Shown: positions 55,241-64,000 of the stretch, one piece after another
Layout: each line of letters opens with the position of its first letter
Numbering within the stretch: the first letter of the stretch is position 1
Assembly: GCF_901827185.1 (NCBI RefSeq)
Contig: NZ_LR594671.1
Location: 4,242,001-4,306,000, forward strand
Origin: Variovorax sp. PBL-E5
GTDB taxonomy: Bacteria > Pseudomonadota > Gammaproteobacteria > Burkholderiales > Burkholderiaceae_C
Direction: 5' to 3'
DNA: 64,000 nucleotides
The notes under the pieces: model-generated
Seen by the model: the letters and a program-made list of their open reading frames with translations, nothing else
What the model was told of the DNA's origin: nothing
The model's database searches: none
Program-made: the position numbers and the translations under genes

Positions 55241-55819
55241 TCACGCCAGCACCTCGGCCACGCGTTCGCGCAGCATCGGCACGATCTCGGTCTCGAACCA
55301 CGGATTGCGCTTGAACCACAGGTTGTTGCGCGGGCTGGGATGCGGCAGCGGCAGCATCGCGGGCCAGTGGCGGCGCCAGCCCTGCACGACCTCGGTCAGC
55401 GACGCGCCCTCGTTCGGCAGATGCCAGGCCTGCGCGTACTGGCCGATCACCAGCGTGAGCCGCAGATGCCTGAGCCTCGCCAGCAGGGGCGCGCGCCAGG
55501 CCGGCGCGCACTCCGGCCGCGGCGGCAGATCGCCGGACTTGCCGGTGCCGGGAAAGCAGAAACCCATCGGCACGATCGCGAGCCGCCGGGCGTCGTAGAA
55601 GACTTCGCGCGAGATGCCCATCCATGACCGCAGGCGATCGCCGCTCGGATCGTTGAAGGGGATGCCGGTGTCATGCACGCGCCGGCCCGGTGCCTGCGCC
55701 GCGATCAGGATGCGTCCCGACGGATGAAGCTGGAGCACCGGCCGCGGTCCGTGCGGCAGATGCTCGGCGCAGATCGCGCAGGCGCGCACGTCGGCGAGCA
55801 GCGAGGAAAGCGCGGCCAC
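55241..55819 (-). CDS. Uracil-DNA glycosylase family protein
   Basis: A 192-residue protein of the UDG superfamily. It has AAQAPGRRVHDTGIPFNDPSG, with the first catalytic motif (GxxPG-type), and a final LPLPHPSPRNNLWFKRNPWF, with the second (H-P-S-P). These match proteobacterial UDG-family proteins of the iron-sulfur-free type; activity on uracil is inferred. The next gene, trxC, starts 28 bases after its stop. Confidence 0.88.
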   Translation of the reverse strand: MAALSSLLADVRACAICAEHLPHGPRPVLQLHPSGRILIAAQAPGRRVHDTGIPFNDPSGDRLRSWMGISREVFYDARRLAIVPMGFCFPGTGKSGDLPPRPECAPAWRAPLLARLRHLRLTLVIGQYAQAWHLPNEGASLTEVVQGWRRHWPAMLPLPHPSPRNNLWFKRNPWFETEIVPMLRERVAEVLA

Positions 55820-55855
55820 GGTGACTGCTCGTTCGCGCGTGATCGGCCCGTGGCG

Positions 55856-56368
55856 CTAGGACGCCGCCCCTGCGCGCACCGGAAGCCGCCAGCCGGGCCG
55901 GATGAAGTGGCAGGTGTAGCCGTTCGGGATCCGCTCCAGGTAATCCTGATGCTCGGGCTCGGCCTCCCAGAACGGACCCGCGGGCGCCAGCTCGGTGACG
56001 ACCTTGCCGGGCCAGAGTCCCGATGCATCGACGTCGGCGATGGTGTCCTCGGCCACGCGCTTGTGTTCCTCGTTCGCGTAGAAGATCGCCGAACGGTAGC
56101 TCAGGCCGACATCGTTGCCCTGCCGGTTGCGCGTCGTCGGGTCGTGGATCTGGAAGAAGAATTCGAGCAGCCGCCGGTAGCCGATGCGGGCCGGATCGAA
56201 GACGATCTCGATGGCTTCGGCATGCGTGCCGTGATGGCGGTAGGTCGCGTTCGGCACGTCGCCGCCCGAGTAGCCCACGCGTGTGGAGATCACGCCGGGC
56301 TGGCGCCGCAGCAGATCCTGCATGCCCCAGAAGCAGCCGCCGGCCAGAATTGCGCGTTCTTCGCTCAT
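55856..56368 (-). CDS. msrA: Peptide-methionine (S)-S-oxide reductase
   Basis: A 170-residue enzyme that repairs oxidised methionine. The catalytic motif [11 protein letters not shown] is at residue 10-20, with [10 protein letters not shown] and [20 protein letters not shown] sequence (RHHGTHAEA). It is in the same strand as the UDG and thioredoxin genes, thioredoxin being its reductant. The ATG at 56368 has GGAAT upstream. Confidence 0.96.
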   Translation of the reverse strand: MSEERAILAGGCFWGMQDLLRRQPGVISTRVGYSGGDVPNATYRHHGTHAEAIEIVFDPARIGYRRLLEFFFQIHDPTTRNRQGNDVGLSYRSAIFYANEEHKRVAEDTIADVDASGLWPGKVVTELAPAGPFWEAEPEHQDYLERIPNGYTCHFIRPGWRLPVRAGAAS

Positions 56369-56477
56369 TGGAATTCCTTTGCGTGGACAAGGCCGGCAAA
56401 ACCTCCGGCCTTCGCTGTCCATGTGCATGGTAGCGAGTCCCTATTTCCCTGTTCCGGCCGCGGCCGGAACGGCGGCT

Positions 56478-57284
56478 TCAGCGGCGCGCCGAGATCACCG
56501 ACGCGGCCGAGATCACGAGGTCGGAAATGCGGCGCTCGATGTCCGGCCCGGTCCAGCGCGGCTTCACCATCGCCACGTTGATCGCGGCGACGGGATGGCC
56601 TCGCGCATCCAGGATCGCGGACGCCGTCGAGATGTCGCCGAGGTAGTACTCCTCTTCCGTGTGTGCGTAGCCGATGGCCCGGATCTTCTCGAGCCGGGCC
56701 TTGATCGCGCGCGGCTGCACGACGGTGTGCGGCGTGTGCTGGACCAGCGTCGAGCGCGCGAGGATGGCATCGACCTGCTCGCCCGGCAAATGCGCGAGCA
56801 TCGCGAGGCCCGGCGCCGTGCAGTAGGCGGGCGAACGGCTGCCGACCACCACGTTCGGATTGAGCACGTGCTGGCTGACGATGCGCTGCACGAAGACGAT
56901 GTCCGTGCCGTCGAGCACGGTGACGTTGGTCGTCTCCGAGGTTTCGCGACTCAGCTGCAGCAGATAGGGCGTCGCGCGCGACAGCAGCTCGTTCGACGAG
57001 AGGTAGTGGTAGGCGAAGTCGAGCAGCCGCGGCGACAGTTCGTAGGACTTGTTCTCCTCGTCCTTCTTCAGGAAGCCCAGCTCGGCCAGCGTGTAGGTGA
57101 AGCGCTGCGCCGAGCTCATGTCCATGTCGGTCGCCGCGGCGATCTGCGACAGCGTCAGGTGGCGCTTGCTGCCGTCGAAGGCCGTCATGACCTTCATCGC
57201 CTTGTCGACGGAGTTGACGAAGAGCGAGGACCGGGCCGGCTTCGGCTGCGGCTTGGTTTTTCGAACGGGGGGAGGACGCGCCAT
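56478..57284 (-). CDS. IclR-family transcriptional regulator
   Basis: A 268-residue regulator with an N-terminal winged helix (VNSVDKAMKVMTAFDGSKRHLTLSQIAAATDMDMSSAQRFTYTL) and an IclR effector domain (GTDIVFVQRIVSQHV; RSPAYCTAPGLAMLAHLP; GYAHTEEEYYLGDIS). It is the last gene on this strand after the transport and CoA-ligase genes and probably controls them. The 145-base gap upstream (57285-57429) holds nothing recognisable. Confidence 0.93.
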   Translation of the reverse strand: MARPPPVRKTKPQPKPARSSLFVNSVDKAMKVMTAFDGSKRHLTLSQIAAATDMDMSSAQRFTYTLAELGFLKKDEENKSYELSPRLLDFAYHYLSSNELLSRATPYLLQLSRETSETTNVTVLDGTDIVFVQRIVSQHVLNPNVVVGSRSPAYCTAPGLAMLAHLPGEQVDAILARSTLVQHTPHTVVQPRAIKARLEKIRAIGYAHTEEEYYLGDISTASAILDARGHPVAAINVAMVKPRWTGPDIERRISDLVISAASVISARR

Positions 57285-57429
57285 TCGGCTTGCTATCGAT
57301 GAGTGAGACTGCAGGGTTGCGGCGCTGCATAGGGACGACGCGCGTGCACCTTGCGGGAACGAGGCATTGTAGGTGGCATGGCGATGACGATTCCCTCTGG
57401 CAGCAGCCCGTGGCCGGCTCGCATGCGCG

Positions 57430-58539
57430 TCAATCGTCGAGCAGCGCGAACAGCGCGCCGGGCGTCGGCAGCACCCACACCCCGGTGCCGGGACTGTGCC
57501 TTTCTTCCGCAAAGGATTCGACCGCGATCTGCTGTCCGTCCAGGTCCACGAGGTCCACGCTGCTCGTGCCCTGGAAGACGCTGCGGATGACCCGCCCCGG
57601 CCGGCCGCCCGCGCCCGGCGTGCGCTCGATGCGGATGAGCGTGGGCCTGACCGCGACCGTGCAGCGCGCGCCCGCCGTCCAGTCGCGGCGCCATCCGCCG
57701 GTGCGCAGGGCGCCGACGATCGTCTCGACGACGATCTCGCGGCCTTCCACCGACCGCACCGTGCCTTCGAGCAGATTGGGGATGCCGACGAAGTCCGCGG
57801 CGAAGCGGGTCCTCGGCCGCTTGTAGACATCCTCGGGCGATCCGGTCTGCTCGATCCTGCCGGCGCGCATGACGACCACGCGGTCGCCGAGCGTCATGGC
57901 CTCCAGCTGGTCGTGGGTCACGTAGATCGAGGTGAAGGGCGCCTGCTGCCGCAGTGCCAGCAGCTCCATGCGCATGCGCTCGCGCAGCCGCGCATCGAGG
58001 TTCGACAGCGGCTCGTCGAACAGGATCGCGCGCGGCGTGCCGACCATCGCGCGGCCCAGCGACACGCGCTGCTGCTGCCCGCCCGAGAGTTCGTGCGCGA
58101 AGCGGCGGCCCATGCCGCCCAGCCCCACCCATTGAAGCATCGATTCGACCTTGGCCTCGGTCTGCGCCTTCGACAAGGCGCTGGCGGCCAGGGGGTAGGC
58201 GATGTTCTCCGCGACCGTGAGATGAGGCCAGAGCGCATAGCTCTGGAACACCATGCCCAGCCGGCGCTTCTCAGGCGGCACGTTGGTGCGCGTCGCGCCG
58301 TCGAAGACGGCATCGCCATCGATGGCGATGCGCCCCGCATCCGGCGTGACCAGCCCCGCGATCGAACGCAGCACCGTGGTCTTGCCGCAGCCGCTCGGGC
58401 CGAGCAGCACGGTGCACTCGCCGGCCGGAAAGTCGAGCGTGAAATTGTCCAGCGCGAGCGCGCCCGCATCGCGGCCGTAGCCCTTGCTCAAGCCGGCGAC
58501 CGACAGGCCGGCCTGCGGCTGGTGCTGCTTCGATTCCAT
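57430..58539 (-). CDS. ABC transporter ATPase (FbpC/PotA-like)
   Basis: A 369-residue ATPase with Walker A LLGPSGCGKTTVLR, signature LSGGQQQRVSLGRAM, Walker B ILFDEPLSNLDARLRERM and a C-terminal TOBE domain. It belongs to the iron(III)/putrescine-type family. The ATG at 58539 is favoured by GAGGA nine bases upstream; an earlier ATG at 58548 overlaps that site. Confidence 0.93.
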   Translation of the reverse strand: MESKQHQPQAGLSVAGLSKGYGRDAGALALDNFTLDFPAGECTVLLGPSGCGKTTVLRSIAGLVTPDAGRIAIDGDAVFDGATRTNVPPEKRRLGMVFQSYALWPHLTVAENIAYPLAASALSKAQTEAKVESMLQWVGLGGMGRRFAHELSGGQQQRVSLGRAMVGTPRAILFDEPLSNLDARLRERMRMELLALRQQAPFTSIYVTHDQLEAMTLGDRVVVMRAGRIEQTGSPEDVYKRPRTRFAADFVGIPNLLEGTVRSVEGREIVVETIVGALRTGGWRRDWTAGARCTVAVRPTLIRIERTPGAGGRPGRVIRSVFQGTSSVDLVDLDGQQIAVESFAEERHSPGTGVWVLPTPGALFALLDD

Positions 58540-58556
58540 CGTTGGCATTCCTCGCA

Positions 58557-60284
58557 CTAGGCCGGCGTGAAGCGGGCGAACTTCCAGAGCAATGCGACCG
58601 GCACCAGGCCCAGCACCATGAGCAGCAGCGAATACACCGCCAGCTCGGGATAGAAACCGCTCGACCAGACATCCATGAGCCCGACCGACAGCACGACGGT
58701 GCTCGGGTTGTAGAGCAGGATCACCAGCGATATCTCGCGCAGGATCACCACGTACATCAGGAGCCAGCAGCCGATCAGCGCCGGCCGCATCAGCGGCAGG
58801 TCGATCCTGCGGACGGTGCCCAGCCAGGCCTGGCCGCCGATGCGCGAGGCGTCCTCCAGGTCGGTGTGGATGCGGTGCAGCGCGCTGCCCACGAACTGCA
58901 TCGCCACCGGAATGTGCGCCGTGACGAAGGCCAGCAGCAGGATCCACAGGGTGCCGTAGATGCCGCCCGGCACCAGGATCCACAGGCTCAGGATGCCCAC
59001 GCCCAGCGCGATGCCGGGCATGCCGAGCGGCAGCACCATCGCATAGTCGACCAGCGCCGCGAAGCGCCCGCGCAGCCGCAGGACGTACCACGCGAGCGCG
59101 ACGGCCAGCGCGACGCACACCGTCGCACCCAGCAGCGCCAGCACCAGGCTGTGCTGCACCGAAGGCCAGACCTGCGGATACTCGAACAGCACGTACCTGA
59201 AGTTGCCGAGCGTGAAGTTCTCGGCCTTGAGGGCGTGCGGCGCCCAGTACTTCATGAACGCCATCGAGCCCACCGCCAGCAGCGGGAACAGCGACGAGCA
59301 GAACGCGAACACCAGCGCCAGCACCGCCAGCGGATGGCGCAGCCTGCCGAGCGGAAAGCGGGTGATGCTGGAGCCCTTGCCGCCCAGGATCGTGAAGCGT
59401 GCGCCGCGCGACAAGGCCCTGCGCTGGAAGAAGATGCACAGCAAGCCGACCGCCACCAGCAGCAGCGATTGCGCCGCGGCCAGACCCGGGCGCGGCGGGA
59501 ACGAACTGGAGTTCTGCCAGATCAGGCTCGGCAGCAGGTAGATCCTCGCTTTCAGCCCGATGGTCGAGGGGATGATGAAATCGCCCGCGCTCATGATGAC
59601 CACCAGCAGCAGCGCCGCCAGCAGCGCCGGCCGCTGCAGCGGCAGGATCACGGTGCGCAGCAGGCGCAGGCGGCCGGCGCCCGAGACCCGCGCCGCTTCC
59701 TCGACCGCCGCGTCGCTGTTGCTGAAGCCCGCCGCGACGAGCAGGTACACGTAGGGCGTGAGAAAGAGCCCGGTCACCCAGATGATGCCGGCCATGGTGT
59801 TGACGTTCGCCAGCACGGTGCGCGAACCCGTCACCGCGGACGCCATGATGTTGAGATAGCCGGCGCTGGGGTCCGCGATCGCCACCCAGCCGACCACCAG
59901 GATGAAGGGCGGCACCAGCATCGGCAGCAGCGCCAGCATGCCGACGAAACGGCTGCCCGGCATGTCGGTGCGCGTGGCAAGAAAGGAAAGCCCGACGCCG
60001 AGCACCATCGCCAGCAGGCTGGAGCCCGCGGTGTAGATCGCCGTGTTGACCAGCGCTTCATGGCTGCGCGCCGAGTTGAAGACCGCCAGCAGCCATTCGG
60101 CGCTCAGGCTGCTGCCGATGTCGTCCTTCGAGATGCTGCGCAGCACGACGAACAGCACCGGATAGCAGACCATCAGCACCGCGAGCGCGGCGACGGCGGA
60201 CAGCACGACGCGGTCCCAGGCGATCGTCCGCGTGCCGGCCGCGGGCCCGGCGCGCGGCGCGAGCGATGCATCGGTCGTCGTCAT
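58557..60284 (-). CDS. Iron(III)-type ABC transporter permease (fused two-domain)
   Basis: A 575-residue permease in which two membrane domains are fused, as in FbpB/SfuB. Each half has six or so hydrophobic segments and an EAA loop (ARVSGAGRLRLLRTVILPL in the first, ASRIGGQAWLGTVRRIDLPL in the second). It overlaps the binding protein gene by ATGA (60281-60284). Confidence 0.93.
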   Translation of the reverse strand: MTTTDASLAPRAGPAAGTRTIAWDRVVLSAVAALAVLMVCYPVLFVVLRSISKDDIGSSLSAEWLLAVFNSARSHEALVNTAIYTAGSSLLAMVLGVGLSFLATRTDMPGSRFVGMLALLPMLVPPFILVVGWVAIADPSAGYLNIMASAVTGSRTVLANVNTMAGIIWVTGLFLTPYVYLLVAAGFSNSDAAVEEAARVSGAGRLRLLRTVILPLQRPALLAALLLVVIMSAGDFIIPSTIGLKARIYLLPSLIWQNSSSFPPRPGLAAAQSLLLVAVGLLCIFFQRRALSRGARFTILGGKGSSITRFPLGRLRHPLAVLALVFAFCSSLFPLLAVGSMAFMKYWAPHALKAENFTLGNFRYVLFEYPQVWPSVQHSLVLALLGATVCVALAVALAWYVLRLRGRFAALVDYAMVLPLGMPGIALGVGILSLWILVPGGIYGTLWILLLAFVTAHIPVAMQFVGSALHRIHTDLEDASRIGGQAWLGTVRRIDLPLMRPALIGCWLLMYVVILREISLVILLYNPSTVVLSVGLMDVWSSGFYPELAVYSLLLMVLGLVPVALLWKFARFTPA

Positions 60285-61330
60285 TTGACGTACTTGTCCC
60301 ATTCGGCCAGCAGCTTCGGCGTGTCGGCGATGATCTTCTTGTAGTCGGGCTGGCTGAAGGTGTGCGTCTTGCCCAGCTCGGCCAGCGATCCCGCCTTCGG
60401 CGCGCGCGCATCCGGATGGGTCGGTATCGTCGCGCCGGCCACGTTGATGAGGCTCTGCCCTTCCGCCGAGCACGCGAAATCGCAGAACAGCCGCGCCGCG
60501 TTCGGATGCGGCGCCTTGGCGAACACCGAGATGTTGCCGCCGAACAGCACCGTGTTCTTCGGCACCACGCCGGCGATCGGCGCGCCCGTGTCCGCCATCT
60601 GGATCACGCCGAAGGAGTTGGTCAGGCCCATGTCGATCTCGCCGGAGACGATGGCCTGCGACATCGCATTCGTGCTGGCGTAGAGCTTCGGCTGGTTGGC
60701 GCCGAAGCCTTGCAGATACGAAGGGCCGTAGAGCTTGTCGACCATCACCAGCCACGCGAGCGTGGTGGCCGTCACGTGCGGATCGAGCGAGCCGAAGCGG
60801 CCTTTCCATTTCGGATCGAGCAGGTCCTTCCAGTCCCTGGGCGCATCGGCCGCCTTGACGGTGCCGGTGTTCCAGCCGAGCTGCGCCATGTACATGCGGA
60901 TCAGCGTGTACGACGGCGCCTTGTACGCGGCATCGATGGCCGCGCGCTCGGGCGAGTCGTAGTCGGCGAGGTAGGGCAGCATCAGGCTGAGCGCGGGTTC
61001 CTCGATGATCAGCGCGTCGGCCTGCGTGCGGCCTGCCGACTCCTCGGTCTGCACGCGCGTCGCGACGTCGGCGGAGCCCGCGCGGTACACCGAGACGTTG
61101 ATGCCGTACTTCTTCCTGAACGCCTCGGCGATCGCATTGGACGGCCCGGTGGAGGCCGAGCTGTACAGGCTCACCGTGCCCTCCTTCTTCGCGGCCTCGA
61201 CGATCTTCGGATCGCTCGCGGCCAGCGCGCGCGGCGCTCGCCACAGCGCGCCCGCACCGGCCATCGCGGCGCCGATTTGCAGGAAGGTCCGGCGATGGAC
61301 CGGGGATGAGACCTGGAGCTTCGACGTCAT
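60281..61330 (-). CDS. ABC transporter substrate-binding protein (Fe3+/2-aminoethylphosphonate-type)
   Basis: A 349-residue periplasmic protein. The signal has a twin-arginine-like HRRTFLQIGAAMAGAGAL. The core is a type 2 periplasmic binding fold (KEGTVSLYSSASTGPSNAIAEAFRKKYG; DWKDLLDPKWKGRFG). It binds iron, phosphonates or small organic anions; the ligand is not clear. The operon context with CoA-ligase genes suggests an organic acid. Confidence 0.9.
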   Translation of the reverse strand: MTSKLQVSSPVHRRTFLQIGAAMAGAGALWRAPRALAASDPKIVEAAKKEGTVSLYSSASTGPSNAIAEAFRKKYGINVSVYRAGSADVATRVQTEESAGRTQADALIIEEPALSLMLPYLADYDSPERAAIDAAYKAPSYTLIRMYMAQLGWNTGTVKAADAPRDWKDLLDPKWKGRFGSLDPHVTATTLAWLVMVDKLYGPSYLQGFGANQPKLYASTNAMSQAIVSGEIDMGLTNSFGVIQMADTGAPIAGVVPKNTVLFGGNISVFAKAPHPNAARLFCDFACSAEGQSLINVAGATIPTHPDARAPKAGSLAELGKTHTFSQPDYKKIIADTPKLLAEWDKYVK

Positions 61331-61352
61331 GGCGCTGTCCTTCCGTGTTGCA

Positions 61353-62243
61353 TCAACTTGAACGAGTTTGCGCGCGGGCCAGCGTATGCGCCACCAGGGC
61401 GCCGATGTCCGTCACGCGCTGGGCGACGACCCCGCCCGCGGAGGCAAAGGCCTGCATCTTGCTTTGCGGCCGGCTGCGCACGTCCTCGCCGACCACCGCG
61501 CCGGCATGGCCCATGCGCGCATCCTGCGGACTGGCCTGCCCCGTGATGTAGGCGACGACCGGCGTGCGCATCGTCGCGGCCTTCGCGGCCGCGGGATACT
61601 CCAGCCCGCCGCCGGGCTCGCCGATCAGGATCACGAGGTCGGTCTCGGGATCGGCTTCGAAGAGATCGAGCACCTCGGCGTAGTCGGTGCCGATGACGCG
61701 GTCGCCGCCGAGGCAGACGACGGTGGATTCGCCCAGGCCGTGCCGATGCAGTTCGTCGATGACTTCGTAGGTCAGCGTGCCGCTCTTGGACACGATGCCG
61801 ATGCGCCCCGGCCGCAGGTTGGCATCGTTGAGGTCCGACATGTTCGCGCGCCCCGGGCTCACGGTGCCGGCGGAGTTGGGGCCGAGCAGGCGCGTGCCGC
61901 GCGCCTTCGCATAGGCGCACATGCGGATCGCATCGTGCACCGGGATGTTCTCGATGTAGAGCACCGCCAGCGGGATGCCGGCATCCACCACTTCGTACAT
62001 GCCGTCCAGCACATAGGCCGGCGCGATGCAGCACAGCACCGCATCGGCGCCGGTCGCCTCGACCGCCTCGCGCATCGAATCGAAGACCGGCACGCCGGCG
62101 ACCACCGAGCCGCCCTTGCCCGGCGTGACGCCGCCGACGAGCGGTGTGCCGCCGGCGATCATCTTCTCGGCGAACAGGCGCCCGGTCTGGCCGGTGATGC
62201 CCTGCACCAGGATCTTCGAATGAGAGCCGACCAGGATGCTCAT
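61353..62243 (-). CDS. Succinyl-CoA synthetase alpha-like CoA ligase subunit
   Basis: A 296-residue SucD-like protein. The CoA-binding domain has LVQGITGQTGRLFAEKMIAGG and GGVTPGKGG; the phosphohistidine is likely H in ARMGHAGAVVGE. It overlaps the beta-subunit gene by ATGA. Divergent pairs of this type act on malate, citramalate or other acids, so a dedicated acyl-CoA ligase is more likely than the TCA-cycle enzyme. Confidence 0.9.
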   Translation of the reverse strand: MSILVGSHSKILVQGITGQTGRLFAEKMIAGGTPLVGGVTPGKGGSVVAGVPVFDSMREAVEATGADAVLCCIAPAYVLDGMYEVVDAGIPLAVLYIENIPVHDAIRMCAYAKARGTRLLGPNSAGTVSPGRANMSDLNDANLRPGRIGIVSKSGTLTYEVIDELHRHGLGESTVVCLGGDRVIGTDYAEVLDLFEADPETDLVILIGEPGGGLEYPAAAKAATMRTPVVAYITGQASPQDARMGHAGAVVGEDVRSRPQSKMQAFASAGGVVAQRVTDIGALVAHTLARAQTRSS

Positions 62244-63406
62244 CGTGCCGTCTCCTGCGATGGCGCAACCGCGGCGGCGAGCGCGAGCACGCGGTCGGCG
62301 GCGTCGCTCAGCGAGGGGGTGTAGAAGCAACCGGCGTCTTCCATGATCTTCTGCGAGCTCTCCTGCTTCACGCCGCGCATGCGCACCACCACGCGGTCGC
62401 GGCTCGGTGCGCCCGGCATGCCGAGCGCCTGCACCAGCGCCTGCGCCAGGGCGTCGGTGGAACGCAGCTGGTAGAAGGCATTGATGAACACGATCTCGGC
62501 CTCGAGCATGAAGAGCGCGCCGATGACCTCGGCCGTGTGCGCGACGCCGCGCGCCAGCGCGCCATGCAGCTCGATCGCGCCGGCCACGCTCACGCCGGAC
62601 ATCGCGATCTGGTCGTAGGTCGCCATCGTCAGGCCCGCGCCGTTGCCGAGCAGCGCCACCGCGGGCCGCGCGAGCGGCGGCGTCCGCGAACGGTTGTCCA
62701 CGCCGATCACGCCGAGCGCGCGGCAGCGCTGCATGAAGGCGCTGTCGGACGACCATGCGATCGGACTCGAGCGCGCGGGATGCCGGGCGACCGCATCGTC
62801 GTCGAGCACCACCTTCGCGTCGGCGGCCACGAGGCGGCCATCGGCCGTCTGGATCACGGGGTTGATCTCGACCAGTTCGGCGTCCTCGCCGATGAGTGTC
62901 TCGACCACCTGTCTCGCGATGTGCTCGAACTGCACGCCGATGTCCTGCGCGAGACCGAGCGCACGCTTCAGGCGCTCGATCTGGAAGCCGGCCAGCCCGA
63001 TCAGCGGATCGATGTCGATGCTCGCGACCTGCGACGGAGGCACCTGTTCGATGTCCATGCCGCCGGCGGCGCTGGCCATCACGGTCACGCGGCCACGATC
63101 GCGATTGACGAAGGCGGCGAGGTAGAACTCGTGCGCGATCTGCAGCATCGGCTCGACGTACACGGCGTGCACCGGCTCGTCGCCGAGACGCTTTCCTTGC
63201 AACTGAATCGCCTGGCTTTCGAGTTCATCGCGCGTGGCCGCCATGAGGATGCCACCGCGCTTGCCGCGTCCACCCGCCAGCACCTGCGCCTTGACCACCC
63301 AGCCGCGTTCGCCGGCCTCGGGCTGCTTCGGCCAGAGCGCGCCCGGCGGGATCGGCACGCCGTGGCTCGCCAGCAGCGCCTTGCCCTCGTATTCGAGAAG
63401 TTTCAT
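62240..63406 (-). CDS. Succinyl-CoA synthetase beta-like (ATP-grasp) CoA ligase subunit
   Basis: A 388-residue SucC-like protein with an ATP-grasp domain (MKLLEYEGKALLASHGVPIPPG, WVVKAQVLAGGRGKRGG, ELVEINPVIQTADG) and a C-terminal ligase domain (LLGNGAGLTMATYDQIAMSG). It is 34 bases downstream of an enoyl-CoA hydratase gene. The two subunits should make an acyl-CoA for that pathway. Confidence 0.9.
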   Translation of the reverse strand: MKLLEYEGKALLASHGVPIPPGALWPKQPEAGERGWVVKAQVLAGGRGKRGGILMAATRDELESQAIQLQGKRLGDEPVHAVYVEPMLQIAHEFYLAAFVNRDRGRVTVMASAAGGMDIEQVPPSQVASIDIDPLIGLAGFQIERLKRALGLAQDIGVQFEHIARQVVETLIGEDAELVEINPVIQTADGRLVAADAKVVLDDDAVARHPARSSPIAWSSDSAFMQRCRALGVIGVDNRSRTPPLARPAVALLGNGAGLTMATYDQIAMSGVSVAGAIELHGALARGVAHTAEVIGALFMLEAEIVFINAFYQLRSTDALAQALVQALGMPGAPSRDRVVVRMRGVKQESSQKIMEDAGCFYTPSLSDAADRVLALAAAVAPSQETAR

Positions 63407-63440
63407 GCGATCGTTGTGTCCAGACGAATGCGGGCGCGGT

Positions 63441-64000
63441 TCATTGACCCTTGAACGGGCCGGCCTTGCGCTTCTCGGCGAAGGCCCGCGCGCTTTCCTT
63501 GAAGTCCTCGGTCAGGTGCAGTTTGAGCGGCGTGGTCTGCAGGTAGGCCTCGCGCTCGGCCTGGTCCATGTACCACCGGCGCGTGCGCACCGTGGCGCGC
63601 ACGCTCAGCGGCGGATTGGCGGCGATCTGCCGCGCGAGCTCACAGGCCTGCGCCACGTGCTGCCCCTTGGGCGCGACACGGTCGATGACGCCGGCGGCCA
63701 GCGCTTCCTCGGCGGTGAAGAAGCGCCCGGTGATCGCGGCTTCGGTCGCGAACGATCGGGCACCGCGGAAGTTCAGCAGCGCCCAGTACCTCGACGAGGC
63801 CAGGCCGCGCGAGGTCTCGGTCACCTGGAAGCGCGTGCCTTCCTCGGCCACCACCATCTCGCTTTCGAGCACCATGCCGAGGCCGAGGCCGACCGCGAAG
63901 CCATGCGGCGCCGCGATCACCGGCTTCCAGTTGATGGCGCGCGTGAACAGGTCGGCCGAGTGCGCGCCCCAGCCTTGCGAGCCGCCATGGCGCTTCAGGT
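63441..64000 (-). CDS. Enoyl-CoA hydratase/isomerase family protein (5' truncated by window)
   Basis: The frame is open to the window edge. Visible is KPVIAAPHGFAVGLGLGMVLESEMVVAEEG, the crotonase active-site region, then RGARSFATEAAITGRFFTAEEALAAGVIDRV. The end, TEDFKESARAFAEKRKAGPFKG, is the usual C-terminal helix. It hydrates or isomerises an enoyl-CoA in the same operon as the CoA ligase. The N-terminus lies outside the window. Confidence 0.92.
   Translation of the reverse strand, partial: LKRHGGSQGWGAHSADLFTRAINWKPVIAAPHGFAVGLGLGMVLESEMVVAEEGTRFQVTETSRGLASSRYWALLNFRGARSFATEAAITGRFFTAEEALAAGVIDRVAPKGQHVAQACELARQIAANPPLSVRATVRTRRWYMDQAEREAYLQTTPLKLHLTEDFKESARAFAEKRKAGPFKGQ

Noticed and set aside
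50279..55627. A 1782-codon plus-strand frame across the lhr region
   Set aside because: Shadow of lhr, trxC and the UDG gene: rich in Arg, Gln and His, no motif, and the minus strand carries clear helicase motifs.
1..64000. CRISPR arrays, tRNA or rRNA genes, integrases and transposases
   Set aside because: None was seen on either strand by eye.

Overview
The window is 64 kb of a high-GC (by eye mostly 65-70%) betaproteobacterial chromosome, most like a Variovorax-type member of the Comamonadaceae (Burkholderiales). This is an inference from gene content: Bug-family tricarboxylate receptors with TctAB permeases, a PimC/PimD-like acyl-CoA dehydrogenase pair, many small catabolic operons next to LysR, IclR, RpiR and MocR regulators, and high coding density. 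I see no rRNA, tRNA, CRISPR array, transposase or integrase.

Layout. 1-2178: end of a fatty-acid or dicarboxylate degradation operon (two acyl-CoA dehydrogenases), closed by a terminator. 2269-3648: lipoprotein-like alpha/beta hydrolase. 3824-8809: a compositionally distinct three-gene island, two small CesT-like chaperones and a 1299-residue protein that looks like a large type III secretion effector. 8866-16773: HNH endonuclease, ribF, ileS, lspA, a GpdQ-like phosphodiesterase behind the tail of a lost ABC ATPase gene, and a Na/Pi cotransporter. 16898-25277: quinone oxidoreductase, SDR, EamA exporter, gamma-glutamyltransferase, and a tripartite tricarboxylate transporter with a LysR gene. 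25380-29867: a solitary GspE-type ATPase, spermidine-synthase-like protein, DNA-deoxyinosine glycosylase, an 11-mer-repeat periplasmic protein and a TatD nuclease. 29954-34132: S1C protease and a MoxR/DUF58/VWA operon. 34271-36690: a nitrosative-stress unit with an NsrR-type operator, group III truncated haemoglobin, NsrR, and a nitronate monooxygenase with an extra helical domain. 36720-40711: MocR regulator, AhpD-like protein, ClC channel, a small secreted protein and an ORF6N-domain remnant. 40708-50322: a D-amino-acid/peptide operon (D-aminoacylase, RpiR regulator, D-serine-deaminase-like enzyme, Dpp-type ABC transporter) with divergent ridA. 50342-56368: Lhr helicase, TrxC, a uracil-DNA glycosylase family protein and MsrA. 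56478-64000: an IclR-linked operon with an iron/polyamine-type ABC transporter, a succinyl-CoA-synthetase-like pair and a truncated enoyl-CoA hydratase.

The observations I rate highest are: the candidate type III effector and its chaperones; a ~100 bp structured repeat present three times, with a compensatory base change in its hairpin, lying just behind stop codons and once inside the MoxR operon; the NsrR operator and the operon below it; the D-amino-acid operon with two matching TGAAA-N5-TTTCA-type dyads; the ABC-ATPase tail fossil in front of the GpdQ gene; and a single-base frameshift near the end of the DppB-type permease gene.

Starts were chosen by ribosome-binding site, ATGA-type overlaps and family length; several are GTG or TTG. 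No stretch longer than about 200 bases is left without a gene or described element.
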